Notes: generated by a model from the sequence alone, not told the origin. A stretch of DNA of 64,000 bases from Nocardia harenae NBRC 108248 (GCF_001612885.1 NZ_BDBH01000002.1:310016-374015), one strand, 5' to 3'; positions 35,754-44,890 are shown, counted from the stretch's first letter. A program made the numbers and translations.

Positions 35754-37988
35754 ATGAGCACGGCCACGCAGCAGCCCGCGGGGCGGGTCGAGCTGGTGAT
35801 CGGCGGCATGACCTGCGCGTCCTGCGCGAGCCGGATCGAGAAGAAGCTGAACCGGCTCGACGGCGTCCGCGCCACGGTCAACTACGCCACCGAGAAGGCC
35901 AGCGTCGAGGTCACCGGGGCGCTGCGCACCGATCAGCTGATCGACGCGGTCGAGCAGGCCGGGTACACCGCCGCGCTGCCCGCGCCGCCCGCGGCGGAAG
36001 AGCCCGCCGTCGCGGCGCCCGACCCGGCAGCCGAGGCCAGGAACCGGCTGGCGATCTCGGCGCTGCTCACCGTCCCGGTGATCGCCATGGCCATGATCCC
36101 GGCGCTGCAGTTCACCAACTGGCAGTGGCTCTCGCTCACCCTGGCCGCGCCGGTGGTGGTGTGGGGTGCGCTGCCCTTCCACCGCGCGGCGCTCACCAAC
36201 CTGCGGCACGCCACCGCCACCATGGACACCCTGGTCTCGATGGGGGTGCTCGCCGCCTTCGGCTGGTCGCTGTACGCGCTGTTCCTCGGCACCGCGGGCA
36301 CGCCGGGGATGACGCACCCGTTCGAGTTCACCATCGCCAGGATGGACGGCACCGGCGCGATCTACCTGGAGGCGGCGGCGGGCGTCACCACTTTCATCCT
36401 GGCCGGGCGGTACTTCGAGGCGCGCTCCAAGCGGCAGGCGGGGGCGGCGCTGCGGGCGCTGCTCGAGCTCGGCGCCAAGGACGTCGCGGTGCGCAGAGAC
36501 GGCGTCGAGCGCCGGATTCCGGTGCGCGAACTGCTGGTCGGCGATGAATTCGTGGTCCGGCCCGGCGAGAAGATCGCCGCCGACGGCATCGTGGTCGACG
36601 GCTCGTCGGCGGTGGACGCCGCCATGCTCACCGGTGAATCGGTGCCGATCGAGGTCGGGCCGGGCGCCGCGGTGACCGGCGGCACCGTCGATGTCGGCGG
36701 GCGGTTGGTGGTCAGGGCCACCCGGGTCGGCGCCGACACCCAGCTGGCCAGGATGGCGAAGCTGGTCGAGGAGGCGCAGGCGGGCAAGGCCCGTGCGCAG
36801 CGGCTGGCGGATCGGATCTCCGGCGTCTTCGTCCCGGTGGTGATCGCGCTCGCGGTCGGGACGCTCGGCTTCTGGCTCGGCACCGGCGGCGCCGTGGCCG
36901 CCGCCTTCACCGCCGCGGTGGCGGTGCTCATCATCGCCTGCCCGTGCGCGCTCGGGCTGGCGACGCCGACGGCGCTGCTGGTCGGCACCGGGCGCGGCGC
37001 CCAGCTCGGCATCCTGATCAAGGGGCCGGAGGTGCTGGAGCAGACCCGCCGGGTGGACACCGTCGTGCTCGACAAGACCGGCACCGTCACCACCGGCGCC
37101 ATGACGCTGCTCGAGGTGGTCCCGGCCGACGGCGAGGAGGCCGATCGGGTGCTGGCACTGGCGGGCGCGCTGGAGCACGGCTCCGAGCACCCGATCGCCC
37201 GCGCGATCGCCACCGCCGCCGAGGAGCACACCGGCGCGCTCGCCGCGGTCGCCGGCTTCGGCAATCGGGAGGGGCTCGGCGTCCGCGGCACCGTGGACGG
37301 CCTCGCGGTACTGGTCGGGCGGGAACCACTGCTCACCGAGGCAGGCATGGAACTCGGCGGCGAGCTGCGCGCAGCGGTCGAGCGGGCTCGGGGTGATGGC
37401 CGCACCGCGGTGCTGGCCGGGTGGGAGGGCAGGGCCCGCGGCGTGCTCGTCGTGGCCGACGCGGTCAAGCCGACCTCGGCCGAGGCGGTCACCCGGCTGC
37501 GCGCGCTCGGGCTCACCCCGGTCCTGCTCACCGGCGACAATGCCGCCGCCGCGCGGGCCGTCGCCGCGCAGGTGGGGATCGACGAGGTGATCGCCGACGT
37601 GTTGCCGGAGGAGAAGGCGGCCACCGTGCGCGACCTCCAGGAGCGGGGCCGGGTGGTCGCCATGGTCGGCGACGGCGTGAACGACGCCGCCGCGCTGGCC
37701 ACCGCCGACCTCGGGATCGCCATGGGCACCGGCACCGATGTCGCCATCGAGGCGAGCGACCTCACCCTGGTCCGCGGCGACCTGCGGGTGGCCGCCGACG
37801 CCATCCGGCTGGCGCGGCGCACCCTGCGGACCATCCACGGCAACCTGTTCTGGGCCTTCGCCTACAACGTCGCCGCCATCCCGCTGGCCGTGGCCGGGCT
37901 GCTCAATCCCATGCTCGCCGGTGCCGCCATGGCGCTGAGCTCGGTATTCGTGGTCAGCAACAGCCTGCGGCTGCGCACTTTCCGCTAA
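35754..37988 (+). CDS. Cu(I)-exporting P1B-type ATPase
   Basis: A 744-residue heavy-metal pump. An N-terminal HMA domain (about 10-78) has GMTCASC. Eight membrane helices follow with the actuator TGES between them, the metal-binding CPC at 396-398, and phosphorylation motif DKTGT (Asp440). The nucleotide domain contains SEHP and GDGVNDAAAL. The last helices carry AYN and MALSS, the Cu(I)-specific signature residues of P1B-1 pumps, so the metal is almost surely Cu(I). ATG at 35754 follows GGAGGAG. It converges on the next gene, overlapping its 3' end by 4 bp. Confidence 0.95.
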   Translation: MSTATQQPAGRVELVIGGMTCASCASRIEKKLNRLDGVRATVNYATEKASVEVTGALRTDQLIDAVEQAGYTAALPAPPAAEEPAVAAPDPAAEARNRLAISALLTVPVIAMAMIPALQFTNWQWLSLTLAAPVVVWGALPFHRAALTNLRHATATMDTLVSMGVLAAFGWSLYALFLGTAGTPGMTHPFEFTIARMDGTGAIYLEAAAGVTTFILAGRYFEARSKRQAGAALRALLELGAKDVAVRRDGVERRIPVRELLVGDEFVVRPGEKIAADGIVVDGSSAVDAAMLTGESVPIEVGPGAAVTGGTVDVGGRLVVRATRVGADTQLARMAKLVEEAQAGKARAQRLADRISGVFVPVVIALAVGTLGFWLGTGGAVAAAFTAAVAVLIIACPCALGLATPTALLVGTGRGAQLGILIKGPEVLEQTRRVDTVVLDKTGTVTTGAMTLLEVVPADGEEADRVLALAGALEHGSEHPIARAIATAAEEHTGALAAVAGFGNREGLGVRGTVDGLAVLVGREPLLTEAGMELGGELRAAVERARGDGRTAVLAGWEGRARGVLVVADAVKPTSAEAVTRLRALGLTPVLLTGDNAAAARAVAAQVGIDEVIADVLPEEKAATVRDLQERGRVVAMVGDGVNDAAALATADLGIAMGTGTDVAIEASDLTLVRGDLRVAADAIRLARRTLRTIHGNLFWAFAYNVAAIPLAVAGLLNPMLAGAAMALSSVFVVSNSLRLRTFR

Positions 37989-39232
37989 CCGCCGCTATTG
38001 AGCCACTGCTCCTTCATGTTCAGGTGGTTCTCCCACCAGCGGCGCTGCACCTCCGGGTCGGCATCCGCGGCGGGCGGCATGGACTCGCCGGGAAAGAGCC
38101 CGTTCGGCAGCGGCGCGATGGGCGTGGCCGACACCGGCGGCGGCTCGGGGGCGGGCTCAGGGGCGGGTTCCGGCGCGGGCGGCGGCGGAGCCTGCGTGGT
38201 GCGCGGCGGCGCGGGGCGCTGCGGCACCGGCCGGGGCGCGGGCGGCGGCGGCGCCGGCTCGGCGACCTCGGCGGAGATATCCGCGGGCGGGGGCGGCGGC
38301 ACCTCGGCCGGCGGGGGCTCGACCGGCGGGGGCACCTCGGCGGGCGGCGGGGTCTCAGCGGGCGGCGCCTGCGGCTCCGACGTGGCCGCGGCCGGCGCGG
38401 GCACCGAGCTGGCGACGGCGGCGGGCGAGGGCTGCTGATCACTGCGGCCGGTCTCCAGCACCTGCGCCGCCGCCAAACCGGTGGCGCCGAGGAACAGCAC
38501 GGCCGCGCCCGCGACCAGCAGCGGCCGGACGCCGCGGCGGCGCGGGGCGGCCGCGACCGGCGCGGTCTTGCCTGCCGCCGCGGCGAGCGCGGCGCCCTGC
38601 GCCACGGCCGTGCCCGGAGCGGCGGGGTGCACGACCGGCATCCCGAACGCCTCGCGCAGCGCCGCTTCGAGCGCGGCGTCGTCGGCGGCCGAGCCGCAGA
38701 GCACCACCGCGTCCGGGGTGGCGTCCACCGCGGTCAGCACCGACCGGACCCGGGCCAGCGTGCGCTCGATGCCCTCGGCATCGGCGACCACGGTCTGCCA
38801 GGAATCGCCGACCGGCGCCTGATTGCGGGCCGGGCCGACCACCGCGCAGGTGGTGTGGAAATCCGCGGCCTCCAGCACCAGCACGGTGTCGTTCCCCGCC
38901 ACCTCGGGCAGGTGCGCCACGAAGGCGGCCAGCGCCGACCTGGTCGAGACCAGCGACGCCGTGCGCCACGGGCCGCCGGCGAGCGCGGTCAGGATCTCCC
39001 TGCGCTGCGCGGGCGAGCGGTAGGCGACGGCGATGTCGTCGATCGTCACCTCCGAACCGGAGGCGGTGCCCACCTCGTCCAGGACGGTGACGATGGTCTC
39101 GACGGTCGCGCCGTCGGCGACGTCACGCTCCGCCGTGCGCAGCACGGTGGGGCTCGCGCCGTCGGTCGACGATCGCGAGAGCAGTACCCCGCTCACCACT
39201 GTCCGTTCCGCGGACACACCAGCTGTGGCCAT
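37985..39232 (-). CDS. Hsp70-like membrane protein with proline-rich external domain
   Basis: A 415-residue protein. The N-terminal half (about 1-235) looks like the actin/Hsp70 ATPase fold, with DAVVLCGSAADDAALEAAL corresponding to the late Hsp70 phosphate-binding loop, followed by VAQGAALAA. A transmembrane helix follows (about 242-266), then about 115 residues very rich in Pro, Ala and Glu, and a conserved-looking tail with WWENHLNMKEQWLN. I chose ATG 39232, nine bases after GAGG. The layout suggests a cytoplasmic sensor tied to a wall-spanning arm. Function unknown. Confidence 0.75.
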   Translation of the reverse strand: MATAGVSAERTVVSGVLLSRSSTDGASPTVLRTAERDVADGATVETIVTVLDEVGTASGSEVTIDDIAVAYRSPAQRREILTALAGGPWRTASLVSTRSALAAFVAHLPEVAGNDTVLVLEAADFHTTCAVVGPARNQAPVGDSWQTVVADAEGIERTLARVRSVLTAVDATPDAVVLCGSAADDAALEAALREAFGMPVVHPAAPGTAVAQGAALAAAAGKTAPVAAAPRRRGVRPLLVAGAAVLFLGATGLAAAQVLETGRSDQQPSPAAVASSVPAPAAATSEPQAPPAETPPPAEVPPPVEPPPAEVPPPPPADISAEVAEPAPPPPAPRPVPQRPAPPRTTQAPPPPAPEPAPEPAPEPPPVSATPIAPLPNGLFPGESMPPAADADPEVQRRWWENHLNMKEQWLNSGG

Positions 39233-39678
39233 TGGGTTCACACCTCGAGCTCTTGCACAACACACTCTCCTCGGCGATTCGACACGACTGCGGCTACCGA
39301 TTGGTCGGTATCCAGAAATTCCTTGGTGAATTCTGTGCAACGTCGCCGCGCGCGGCGCCGGACCGCGTCGCCGTGTGCATATGCACGACGCGTCCACAGG
39401 GGAGATCGTGCCAGGTGACAGGCCGTTACCGCAGGGCACACCCGAATTTCGCGCCCGGGGGCGGAGTCTGCGTCCCGCGCGCCGCCGCACGGGGCGGCGC
39501 CGCGGCAGCATCGGCCGCCGCCGGGCCGGTTTCCGGGCCTCAGCAACCCCGGACGCACCGCTACCGCCGCACGGAACGAAGTGGCCGATTCAGTCAATCC
39601 GCGCCGCTTCGGGAAGGCTGCGGTGCGATCACACCTGCGAGTGGGGTAGCCGACGACCTCCGGCCGGATCATTTGAAG
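39233..39678. other. 446-bp intergenic region upstream of the Hsp70-like gene
   Basis: No coding frame supported. It contains a perfect 12-bp palindrome GTGCATATGCAC at 39375-39386. An AT-richer stretch at 39290-39350 could hold the minus-strand promoter, but no clear hexamers were found. Confidence 0.45.
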
Positions 39679-39751
39679 AGCGGATGACGGGATTCGAACC
39701 CGCGACCCTCACCTTGGCAAGGTGATGCGCTACCAGCTGCGCTACATCCGC
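39679..39751 (-). tRNA. tRNA-Gly (GCC anticodon)
   Basis: On the minus strand a 73-nt cloverleaf can be drawn: acceptor GCGGATG/CATCCGC, D-arm with GCGCAGCTGGTAGCGC, anticodon stem CACCT/AGGTG around loop TGCCA with anticodon GCC, and T-arm GCGGGTTCGAATCCCGT. The discriminator is U, as expected for glycine. CCA is not encoded. Confidence 0.95.
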
Positions 39752-39779
39752 GCGCGCCCCGCGAGGCGCTGGAAAAACT

Positions 39780-40568
39780 CTATCCGCCCGCTCCGGGATT
39801 CCGGAAATCGCGCTGGTCCGCCTCGCTCGCGGCGGCGCGCCTGGCGGCCCGCTCCGCCACCTCGGCGGCGTCCAGTTCGTTCGCCTCGTCCAGGGTGGGC
39901 GCGGAGCCGCCGAGCCGGGACGGCACCCAGTAGGCGCCCTCCTCGTGCCGGTACTCGCGCTGCGCCTCCAGGAGCAGCCGCTGCATGGTGGTGCGCAGCT
40001 CGGCGGTCAGCTCGGCGGCGGGCTCGTAGGGCTGGATCGGCGCGCCGACCACGATGTGGATCGGGGTGTTGGTGCGGCCGAGGCGCTTGGGGTGGCCCTT
40101 GGTCCAGACCCGCTGCGCGCCCCAGATCGCCATCGGGATGATCGGCACCTGGGCCTCGATCGCCATTCTGGCCGCGCCGGACTTGAACTCCTTGATCTCG
40201 AAGCTGCGGCTGATGGTGGCCTCGGGGTACACCCCGACCAGCTCGCCCCGGCGCAGGTACTCTACCGCGGCCTGGTACGAGTCGGCGCCCGCGCCGCGAT
40301 CCACCGGAATGTGCTTGAGCGCGCGCATGATCGGGCCGGAGATCTTGCTGTCGAAGACCTCCTTCTTGGCCATGAAGCGGATGTACCGCTTCGGCGTGCG
40401 CGCGGGCAGGCCGGCGTAGGTGAAGTCCATGTAGCCGGTGTGGTTGATGGCAACGACGCCACCCCCGGTGGCGGGGATGTGCTCATCGCCGGTAACGGTG
40501 AATTTCAGGCCCTGCACGAAGAAGACGGTCCGGGCCAGGCCGATGATCGTGCGGTAGACGGGTTCCAC
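39780..40568 (-). CDS. 1-acylglycerol-3-phosphate acyltransferase (PlsC family)
   Basis: A 262-residue acyltransferase. Motif I NHTGYMD (HX4D), motif II (region KHIPVDRG), motif III VYPEATISRS and motif IV VPIIPMAIWG are all present. A weak N-terminal hydrophobic stretch is near 8-25. The C-terminal 40 residues are charged and Ala-rich, beyond the catalytic fold. I chose GTG 40568; the longer frame to 40610 reads through promoter-like sequence. It probably makes phosphatidic acid or acylates a related lipid. M. tuberculosis has PlsC-type genes (Rv3814c-Rv3816c) at the comparable place. Confidence 0.88.
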   Translation of the reverse strand: MEPVYRTIIGLARTVFFVQGLKFTVTGDEHIPATGGGVVAINHTGYMDFTYAGLPARTPKRYIRFMAKKEVFDSKISGPIMRALKHIPVDRGAGADSYQAAVEYLRRGELVGVYPEATISRSFEIKEFKSGAARMAIEAQVPIIPMAIWGAQRVWTKGHPKRLGRTNTPIHIVVGAPIQPYEPAAELTAELRTTMQRLLLEAQREYRHEEGAYWVPSRLGGSAPTLDEANELDAAEVAERAARRAAASEADQRDFRNPGAGG

Positions 40569-40637
40569 AGTTCCGCTAGCGTAGTCGCCGCATACCCGAT
40601 CCGGCACCACGCATCACGAGAGAAGAGGTACGTCGAC

Positions 40638-41573
40638 GTGCACCGCGACCCGCGAGCCCCGCGCACTGCTCCCCCGCGACGGCAGCGGCGGCGGGCGCGA
40701 AGGCTGGTGCTCGGCGGGCTCGCGGTAGCGCTGACCGCGGGCTGCGACTCCGTCTCCGGCATTCCGGGCGACGCGCCGGAAAGCCCTGCGGCGCAGGTCA
40801 CGACGCCCGCCACCACCGCGCCGAGCAGCGCGACCACGGCACCGCCGCCCGCCCCGGCGGTGCCGCCGGTGCCTGCGGACGCGCCGCCGGTCGGCGAGGT
40901 GCCCGGCGTCCCCGATGCCGCGCCCGCGCTGCGCCGCTGGGCCGCCGATCTGACCAGCGAGCCGATCGAGGAGCTGCAGAGTTCCTGCTGGACGCTGGCG
41001 CCCGCGCACGTCGCGGAGATGTACGCCGACGCCGCGCCGGTGCTCGCCGCGCTCGCCCGGCCCGGCACCGCCACCGCCACCGCCGTGAGCTGGCAGGGCC
41101 CGGCGGTGACGGTTCGCGCCGAGCTGCGCGATATCGAGTCCGGCTACGCCTGCCCCCGGGTCTTCGCCACCGGCACCACCCCGCAGTACGACGACGCCGA
41201 CGCCAGGCACGTGGTGCGCCGCTACCTCGCCCGCTTCGTCGGGCAGCCGCTCGACCCCGCCGACACCGAGGGCGAGCACCCGCTGGTCTGCGCCCCCACC
41301 CCGGCCACCTGGGACCCGCGCGGCACCGGCGCCCCGCTGCCCGCACCGCTGGCGAACAAGCCGGGCGCGCTCACCGGCGTCACCGCCTTCGACGACACCG
41401 AGCTCACCTCCGCCTGGCTCGGCGCCGGCTACATCACCGTGCGGGCGCCGGTCACGCAGGCGACCGGGGCCACCCAGACCCGCACCTTCACCCTCACCGA
41501 CGAGTCCGCGACCGGGACCGGGACCGGCGATGCGGCCGCCCGGGGCTACTGCATCGGCGACGTCACCCCCTGA
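40638..41573 (+). CDS. Hypothetical lipoprotein
   Basis: A 311-residue putative lipoprotein starting at GTG 40638. The N-terminus has a twin-arginine-rich stretch (RRQRRRARR) and a signal helix ending in the lipobox ALTAGC. A Thr/Pro/Ala-rich spacer (about 40-95) leads to a globular part (about 100-311) with four cysteines, SCWTLAP, YACPRVF, LVCAPT and GYCIGD, which could form two disulfides. I recognise no family. It is divergent from the PlsC gene, 70 bp away. Confidence 0.72.
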   Translation: MHRDPRAPRTAPPRRQRRRARRLVLGGLAVALTAGCDSVSGIPGDAPESPAAQVTTPATTAPSSATTAPPPAPAVPPVPADAPPVGEVPGVPDAAPALRRWAADLTSEPIEELQSSCWTLAPAHVAEMYADAAPVLAALARPGTATATAVSWQGPAVTVRAELRDIESGYACPRVFATGTTPQYDDADARHVVRRYLARFVGQPLDPADTEGEHPLVCAPTPATWDPRGTGAPLPAPLANKPGALTGVTAFDDTELTSAWLGAGYITVRAPVTQATGATQTRTFTLTDESATGTGTGDAAARGYCIGDVTP

Positions 41574-41632
41574 GCAGGCGCCGTTCCGACGGATTACGCT
41601 TGGCATCTGGCAACGGTCAGGAGGAGTATTCC

Positions 41633-43189
41633 GTGCAGATCACCAGCGTCGGACACGCCGGTTTCCACATCCGCACCACGGCCGGGACGATTCTCTGCGA
41701 TCCCTGGGTGAACCCGGCCTACTTCGCCTCGTGGGTGCCGTTCCCGGACAACACCGGGCTGGACTGGGACGCCCTCGGCGACGTCGACTTCCTCTACGTC
41801 TCGCACCTGCACCGCGACCACTTCGACGCGAAGAACCTGCTCGAGCACGTCAACAAGAACGCGACCGTGCTGCTGCCGGACTACCCCGTTCCCGACCTGC
41901 GCCGCGAGCTGGAGAAGCTGGGCTTCCACACCTTCTTCGAGACCGAGGACTCGGTCAAGCACACGATCACCGGCCCCGGCGGCGAGCTGGAGATCATGAT
42001 CATCGCGCTGCGCGCGCCCGCCGACGGCCCGATCGGCGACTCCGGCATCGTCGTCTCCGACGGCGAGACCACCTGCTTCAACATGAACGACGCCCGCCCG
42101 GTCGACATGGACGTGCTCGACGCCGCCTTCGGCCACATCGACATCCACCTGCTGCAGTACTCCGGCGCCATCTGGTACCCGATGGTCTACGACATCCCGT
42201 CCCGCACCAAGGCCAACTTCGCCAGGCAGAAGCGCCAGCGCGGCATGGACCGGGCCCGCTCCTACATCGAGCAGGTCGGCGCCACCTGGGTGGTGCCGTC
42301 GGCGGGCCCTCCGGCCTTCCTCGACCCCGAGCTGCGCTACCTCAACGACACCGAGGACCGCTTCTCCCCCGAGAACAGCAATATCTTCCCCGACCAGGAG
42401 ACCTTCCTGGAGCAGATGCGGATCAACGGCAACTCCGGCGGGATCCTGATGATCCCCGGCTCGGTCGCCGAGGTGCACGGCAAGGAGCTCGAGCTCACCC
42501 ACCCGGTGGACCCGCAGACGATCTACGGCGACAAGGCCGCCTACATCGAGCGGATGGCCGAGCGCCTGGCGCCGGTCATCGCCGCGGAGAAGCGGACCTG
42601 GGCCCACGGCGCCGGCCCCCTGCTGGAGCCGCTGCGCGCCAAGTTCGAGCCGATCATGGCCCAGAGCGACCTCATCTGCGACGGCATCGGCTACCCGGTC
42701 GGGCTCGTGCTCGGCGACGAGACGGTGGTGCTCGACTTCCCGCGGCGGGTGGTCCGCGCGCCCATCGAGGGCGAGGGCAAATACCGCTACGGCTTCCGCA
42801 TCGCCCCGGAGCTGGTGCGCACCGTGCTGCGCGACGACGAGCCGGACTGGGTGAACACCATCTTCCTCTCCACCCGGTTCCAGACCTGGCGCATCGGCGG
42901 CTACAACGAGTTCCTCTACACCTTCTTCAAGTGCCTCACCGACGAGCGGATCGCCTACGCCGACGGCTGGTTCTCCGAGGCACACGACGACACCGCCTCG
43001 GTCGAGCTGGACGGCTGGGAGGTCCAGCGCCGCTGCCCGCACCTCAAGGCCGACCTCTCCCGCTTCGGCGTCATCGAGGGCAATACCCTCACCTGCAACC
43101 TGCACGGCTGGCAGTGGGACCTGGAGAGCGGGCGCTGCAAGACCTCCAAGGGCCACGAGCTGCGGTCGAAGAAGCTGGAGGCGCACTGA
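41633..43189 (+). CDS. MBL-fold / Rieske 2Fe-2S protein (Rv3818-like)
   Basis: A 518-residue cytoplasmic protein combining two metal modules. The N-terminal metallo-beta-lactamase domain shows SHLHRDHFD (about 57-65), the metal-binding HxHxDH signature. The C-terminal Rieske domain (about 440-518) has CPHLKAD and CNLHGWQW, the paired Cys/His ligands of a 2Fe-2S cluster. The arrangement resembles CMP-N-acetylneuraminate hydroxylase-like proteins with the domain order swapped. I chose GTG 41633, six bases behind AGGAGGAG. Reaction unknown; the size and context match M. tuberculosis Rv3818. Confidence 0.88.
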   Translation: MQITSVGHAGFHIRTTAGTILCDPWVNPAYFASWVPFPDNTGLDWDALGDVDFLYVSHLHRDHFDAKNLLEHVNKNATVLLPDYPVPDLRRELEKLGFHTFFETEDSVKHTITGPGGELEIMIIALRAPADGPIGDSGIVVSDGETTCFNMNDARPVDMDVLDAAFGHIDIHLLQYSGAIWYPMVYDIPSRTKANFARQKRQRGMDRARSYIEQVGATWVVPSAGPPAFLDPELRYLNDTEDRFSPENSNIFPDQETFLEQMRINGNSGGILMIPGSVAEVHGKELELTHPVDPQTIYGDKAAYIERMAERLAPVIAAEKRTWAHGAGPLLEPLRAKFEPIMAQSDLICDGIGYPVGLVLGDETVVLDFPRRVVRAPIEGEGKYRYGFRIAPELVRTVLRDDEPDWVNTIFLSTRFQTWRIGGYNEFLYTFFKCLTDERIAYADGWFSEAHDDTASVELDGWEVQRRCPHLKADLSRFGVIEGNTLTCNLHGWQWDLESGRCKTSKGHELRSKKLEAH

Positions 43190-43240
43190 CAGCGATCCGC
43201 CGGCCTGCCCCGCAGCGGGCCGACCGGCGGATCGGCGCGG

Positions 43241-43591
43241 TCAGGCGCTGACGCGCGCGGTGACCTCCCTGGTCAGCTTGGACGACCACGGGCACCAGAA
43301 GCAGCCGGGCAGGAAGGCGCCGCAGGCCTCGTCCAGGTGCTCCTCGGTGTAGGTGATGGAGGAGTCGCACACCTCGATCGCCATGGTGAAGAAGGTGATG
43401 GTGTCGGGGTCGAGGTGGAAGCTCCACTGCGGGTTGTACTCCACCCGCTGCTTGCGGATGCGGCCCATGACGTGGACCGACATCGTCTCCTCTCCGGCCA
43501 GGATGCGCCGGGCTTCCTCGATCCGCTGCTCGTTGTTCAGCCGGATGATGAATTCCTTGCCGGAGTAGTCCGTGAATGCGAAGTCAGCCAT
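43241..43591 (-). CDS. BP74-related small protein
   Basis: A 116-residue soluble protein. It begins ADFAFTDYSGKEFIIRL and contains the RIRKQRVEYNPQWSFHLDP segment, which I recognise as the BP74-like fold (a small C2-like or calmodulin-binding-type domain named from Dictyostelium). The C-terminus has two cysteines in GCFWCPW, which could form a CxxC disulfide. The ATG at 43591 has GAGGTGAC upstream. It lies 127 bp downstream of a MauE-redoxin gene on the same strand. Function in bacteria is unknown. Confidence 0.72.
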   Translation of the reverse strand: MADFAFTDYSGKEFIIRLNNEQRIEEARRILAGEETMSVHVMGRIRKQRVEYNPQWSFHLDPDTITFFTMAIEVCDSSITYTEEHLDEACGAFLPGCFWCPWSSKLTREVTARVSA

Positions 43592-43718
43592 ATGTCACCT
43601 CGGTGGTTGTCGGGCGATGGAGCCTTGCGCCGCCGATCGTAATGGGGATTGACAGCCTTCGCCGCGAATCCGATTGACCGGCAGCGAATTTCGGGCACAC
43701 CCCCCGGAACCGCCGCGG

Positions 43719-44711
43719 TTACCGAGGGGCGGCCAGCTTCGGGTGCACGATCAGATCCCTGATGGCCATCGCGCCGCGCCCGACCGGGGCGGCGACCCGG
43801 CCTTCCCGGTCGATCAGGACCGCGGACGGGGTTCCGCGCACGCGATAGCGCAGCGCCGCCTCGTTTCCCTGCTGGACCAGGACCGGGATATCGCCCAGCC
43901 GCTGCTCCGCTCCCCACGCGGCATGTTCCGCCGGGTCGCCGTTGCCGACCGCGACGATGGTGAGCGCGTCGGCGACCCGGCGCTGCCAGCGCGGCAGCTC
44001 CCTGGCCAGCGCCGCGCACATCTCGCAGCCCGGGTGCACGAAGACGAGCAGGACGCCGCGGCCGCCGGTCAGCAGGTCGGCCAGGGTTACCGCGGGGGCG
44101 TCCGGATCGGCCGGGCGCAGCTCGAACTCGGGCGCCACCGCGCCCGCGGGCAAACCCTCGGCGCCGAGGGTGGTCAGCGCCTGCTGGTCCAGCCTGCGTC
44201 GCACCGCGAGCAGCTCACCGGCGAGCCACAGCAGCACCGCGGCGAGCAGCGCGAAGAGCGTGAGCCCGAAGCTGTTGGCCGCGGGCAGGATCGCGGGGAC
44301 CTCGGGGTAGCGCAGCGCGCCCGCGAGCACGATGACGGCGAGCGCGAGCAGGAGCGCATTGCGCAGCAGCGTCGTCCGGCCGATGGGGCGCTCGCTCGCA
44401 CCGAAGCAGGCGCAGGCCGGGCGCTTACCCGCGCGCAGCAGCCGCAGCACCGCGCCGGTGAAGACCAGCAGGACCAGTACCGCCGCGCCCGCCGCGAGCC
44501 CGGCGAGCGGCCGGATCAGCACCCCGGCGGCGATCGCCGCCTCCAGCCAGGGCAGCGCCGCGGCGACAGCGGGTACCGCGCGCACCGGTACGCCGAACTC
44601 CCCCACCGCCTTCCGCGTCGCCGCGGCGTCCAGGAACTTTCCCGCCGCGGCGAGCCCGAACACCACGCCGAGCATCAACCGCGACACCCACACCCCGTAT
44701 TCGATCAGCAT
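43719..44711 (-). CDS. MauE/DoxX-like membrane domain fused to a thioredoxin-like domain
   Basis: A 330-residue fusion. Residues about 1-165 form a four-helix MauE-type membrane domain with GKFLDAA near 24 and a CACFG motif (about 103) that could shuttle a disulfide. Residues about 185-330 form a redoxin/AhpC-TSA domain with HPGCEMCAALA carrying a CxxC active site and RGTPSAVLID carrying the cis-proline. The pair resembles MauE and MauD, which mature disulfides. It probably oxidises or reduces an exported protein. Start ATG at 44711. No methylamine dehydrogenase genes are nearby. Confidence 0.87.
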   Translation of the reverse strand: MLIEYGVWVSRLMLGVVFGLAAAGKFLDAAATRKAVGEFGVPVRAVPAVAAALPWLEAAIAAGVLIRPLAGLAAGAAVLVLLVFTGAVLRLLRAGKRPACACFGASERPIGRTTLLRNALLLALAVIVLAGALRYPEVPAILPAANSFGLTLFALLAAVLLWLAGELLAVRRRLDQQALTTLGAEGLPAGAVAPEFELRPADPDAPAVTLADLLTGGRGVLLVFVHPGCEMCAALARELPRWQRRVADALTIVAVGNGDPAEHAAWGAEQRLGDIPVLVQQGNEAALRYRVRGTPSAVLIDREGRVAAPVGRGAMAIRDLIVHPKLAAPR

Positions 44712-44740
44712 GCGGGCAGAATAGTTTGCTGGGTTGGATT

Positions 44741-44876
44741 GGCCCGGCTTCGCCGGGCGTGTTCGCGGCCCCTTGGGGTCTCGCCGCCGAGCGCTCGAGA
44801 CTCGCGGCTGCGCCGCATGCGCTTCGAGCGCTCGGCGGCGAGACGGGCCGCGAACGGGGCTCGTAAGACTCGCCCC
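44741..44876. repeat. 136-bp intergenic palindromic repeat, copy A
   Basis: It aligns without gaps to 61307-61442 (16 differences in 136). Nested stems are: GTTCGCGGCC-type outer arms (44761 and near 44844); a long stem TCTCGCCGCCGAGCGCTCGA against its complement (44779-44863); and an inner GCGGC/GCCGC hairpin (44804-44816). A separate small GCCCGG/CCGGGC hairpin starts it. Differences within stems come as compensating pairs. It lies between the 3' end of the DMT transporter gene and the start of the MauE-redoxin gene. Confidence 0.9.
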
Positions 44877-44890
44877 GGGGGTGGGGACGT

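Noticed and set aside
39375..39386. 12-bp palindrome GTGCATATGCAC
   Set aside because: About 150 bp from the nearest start codon, no second copy seen in the window and no regulator beside it, so not scored as a finding.
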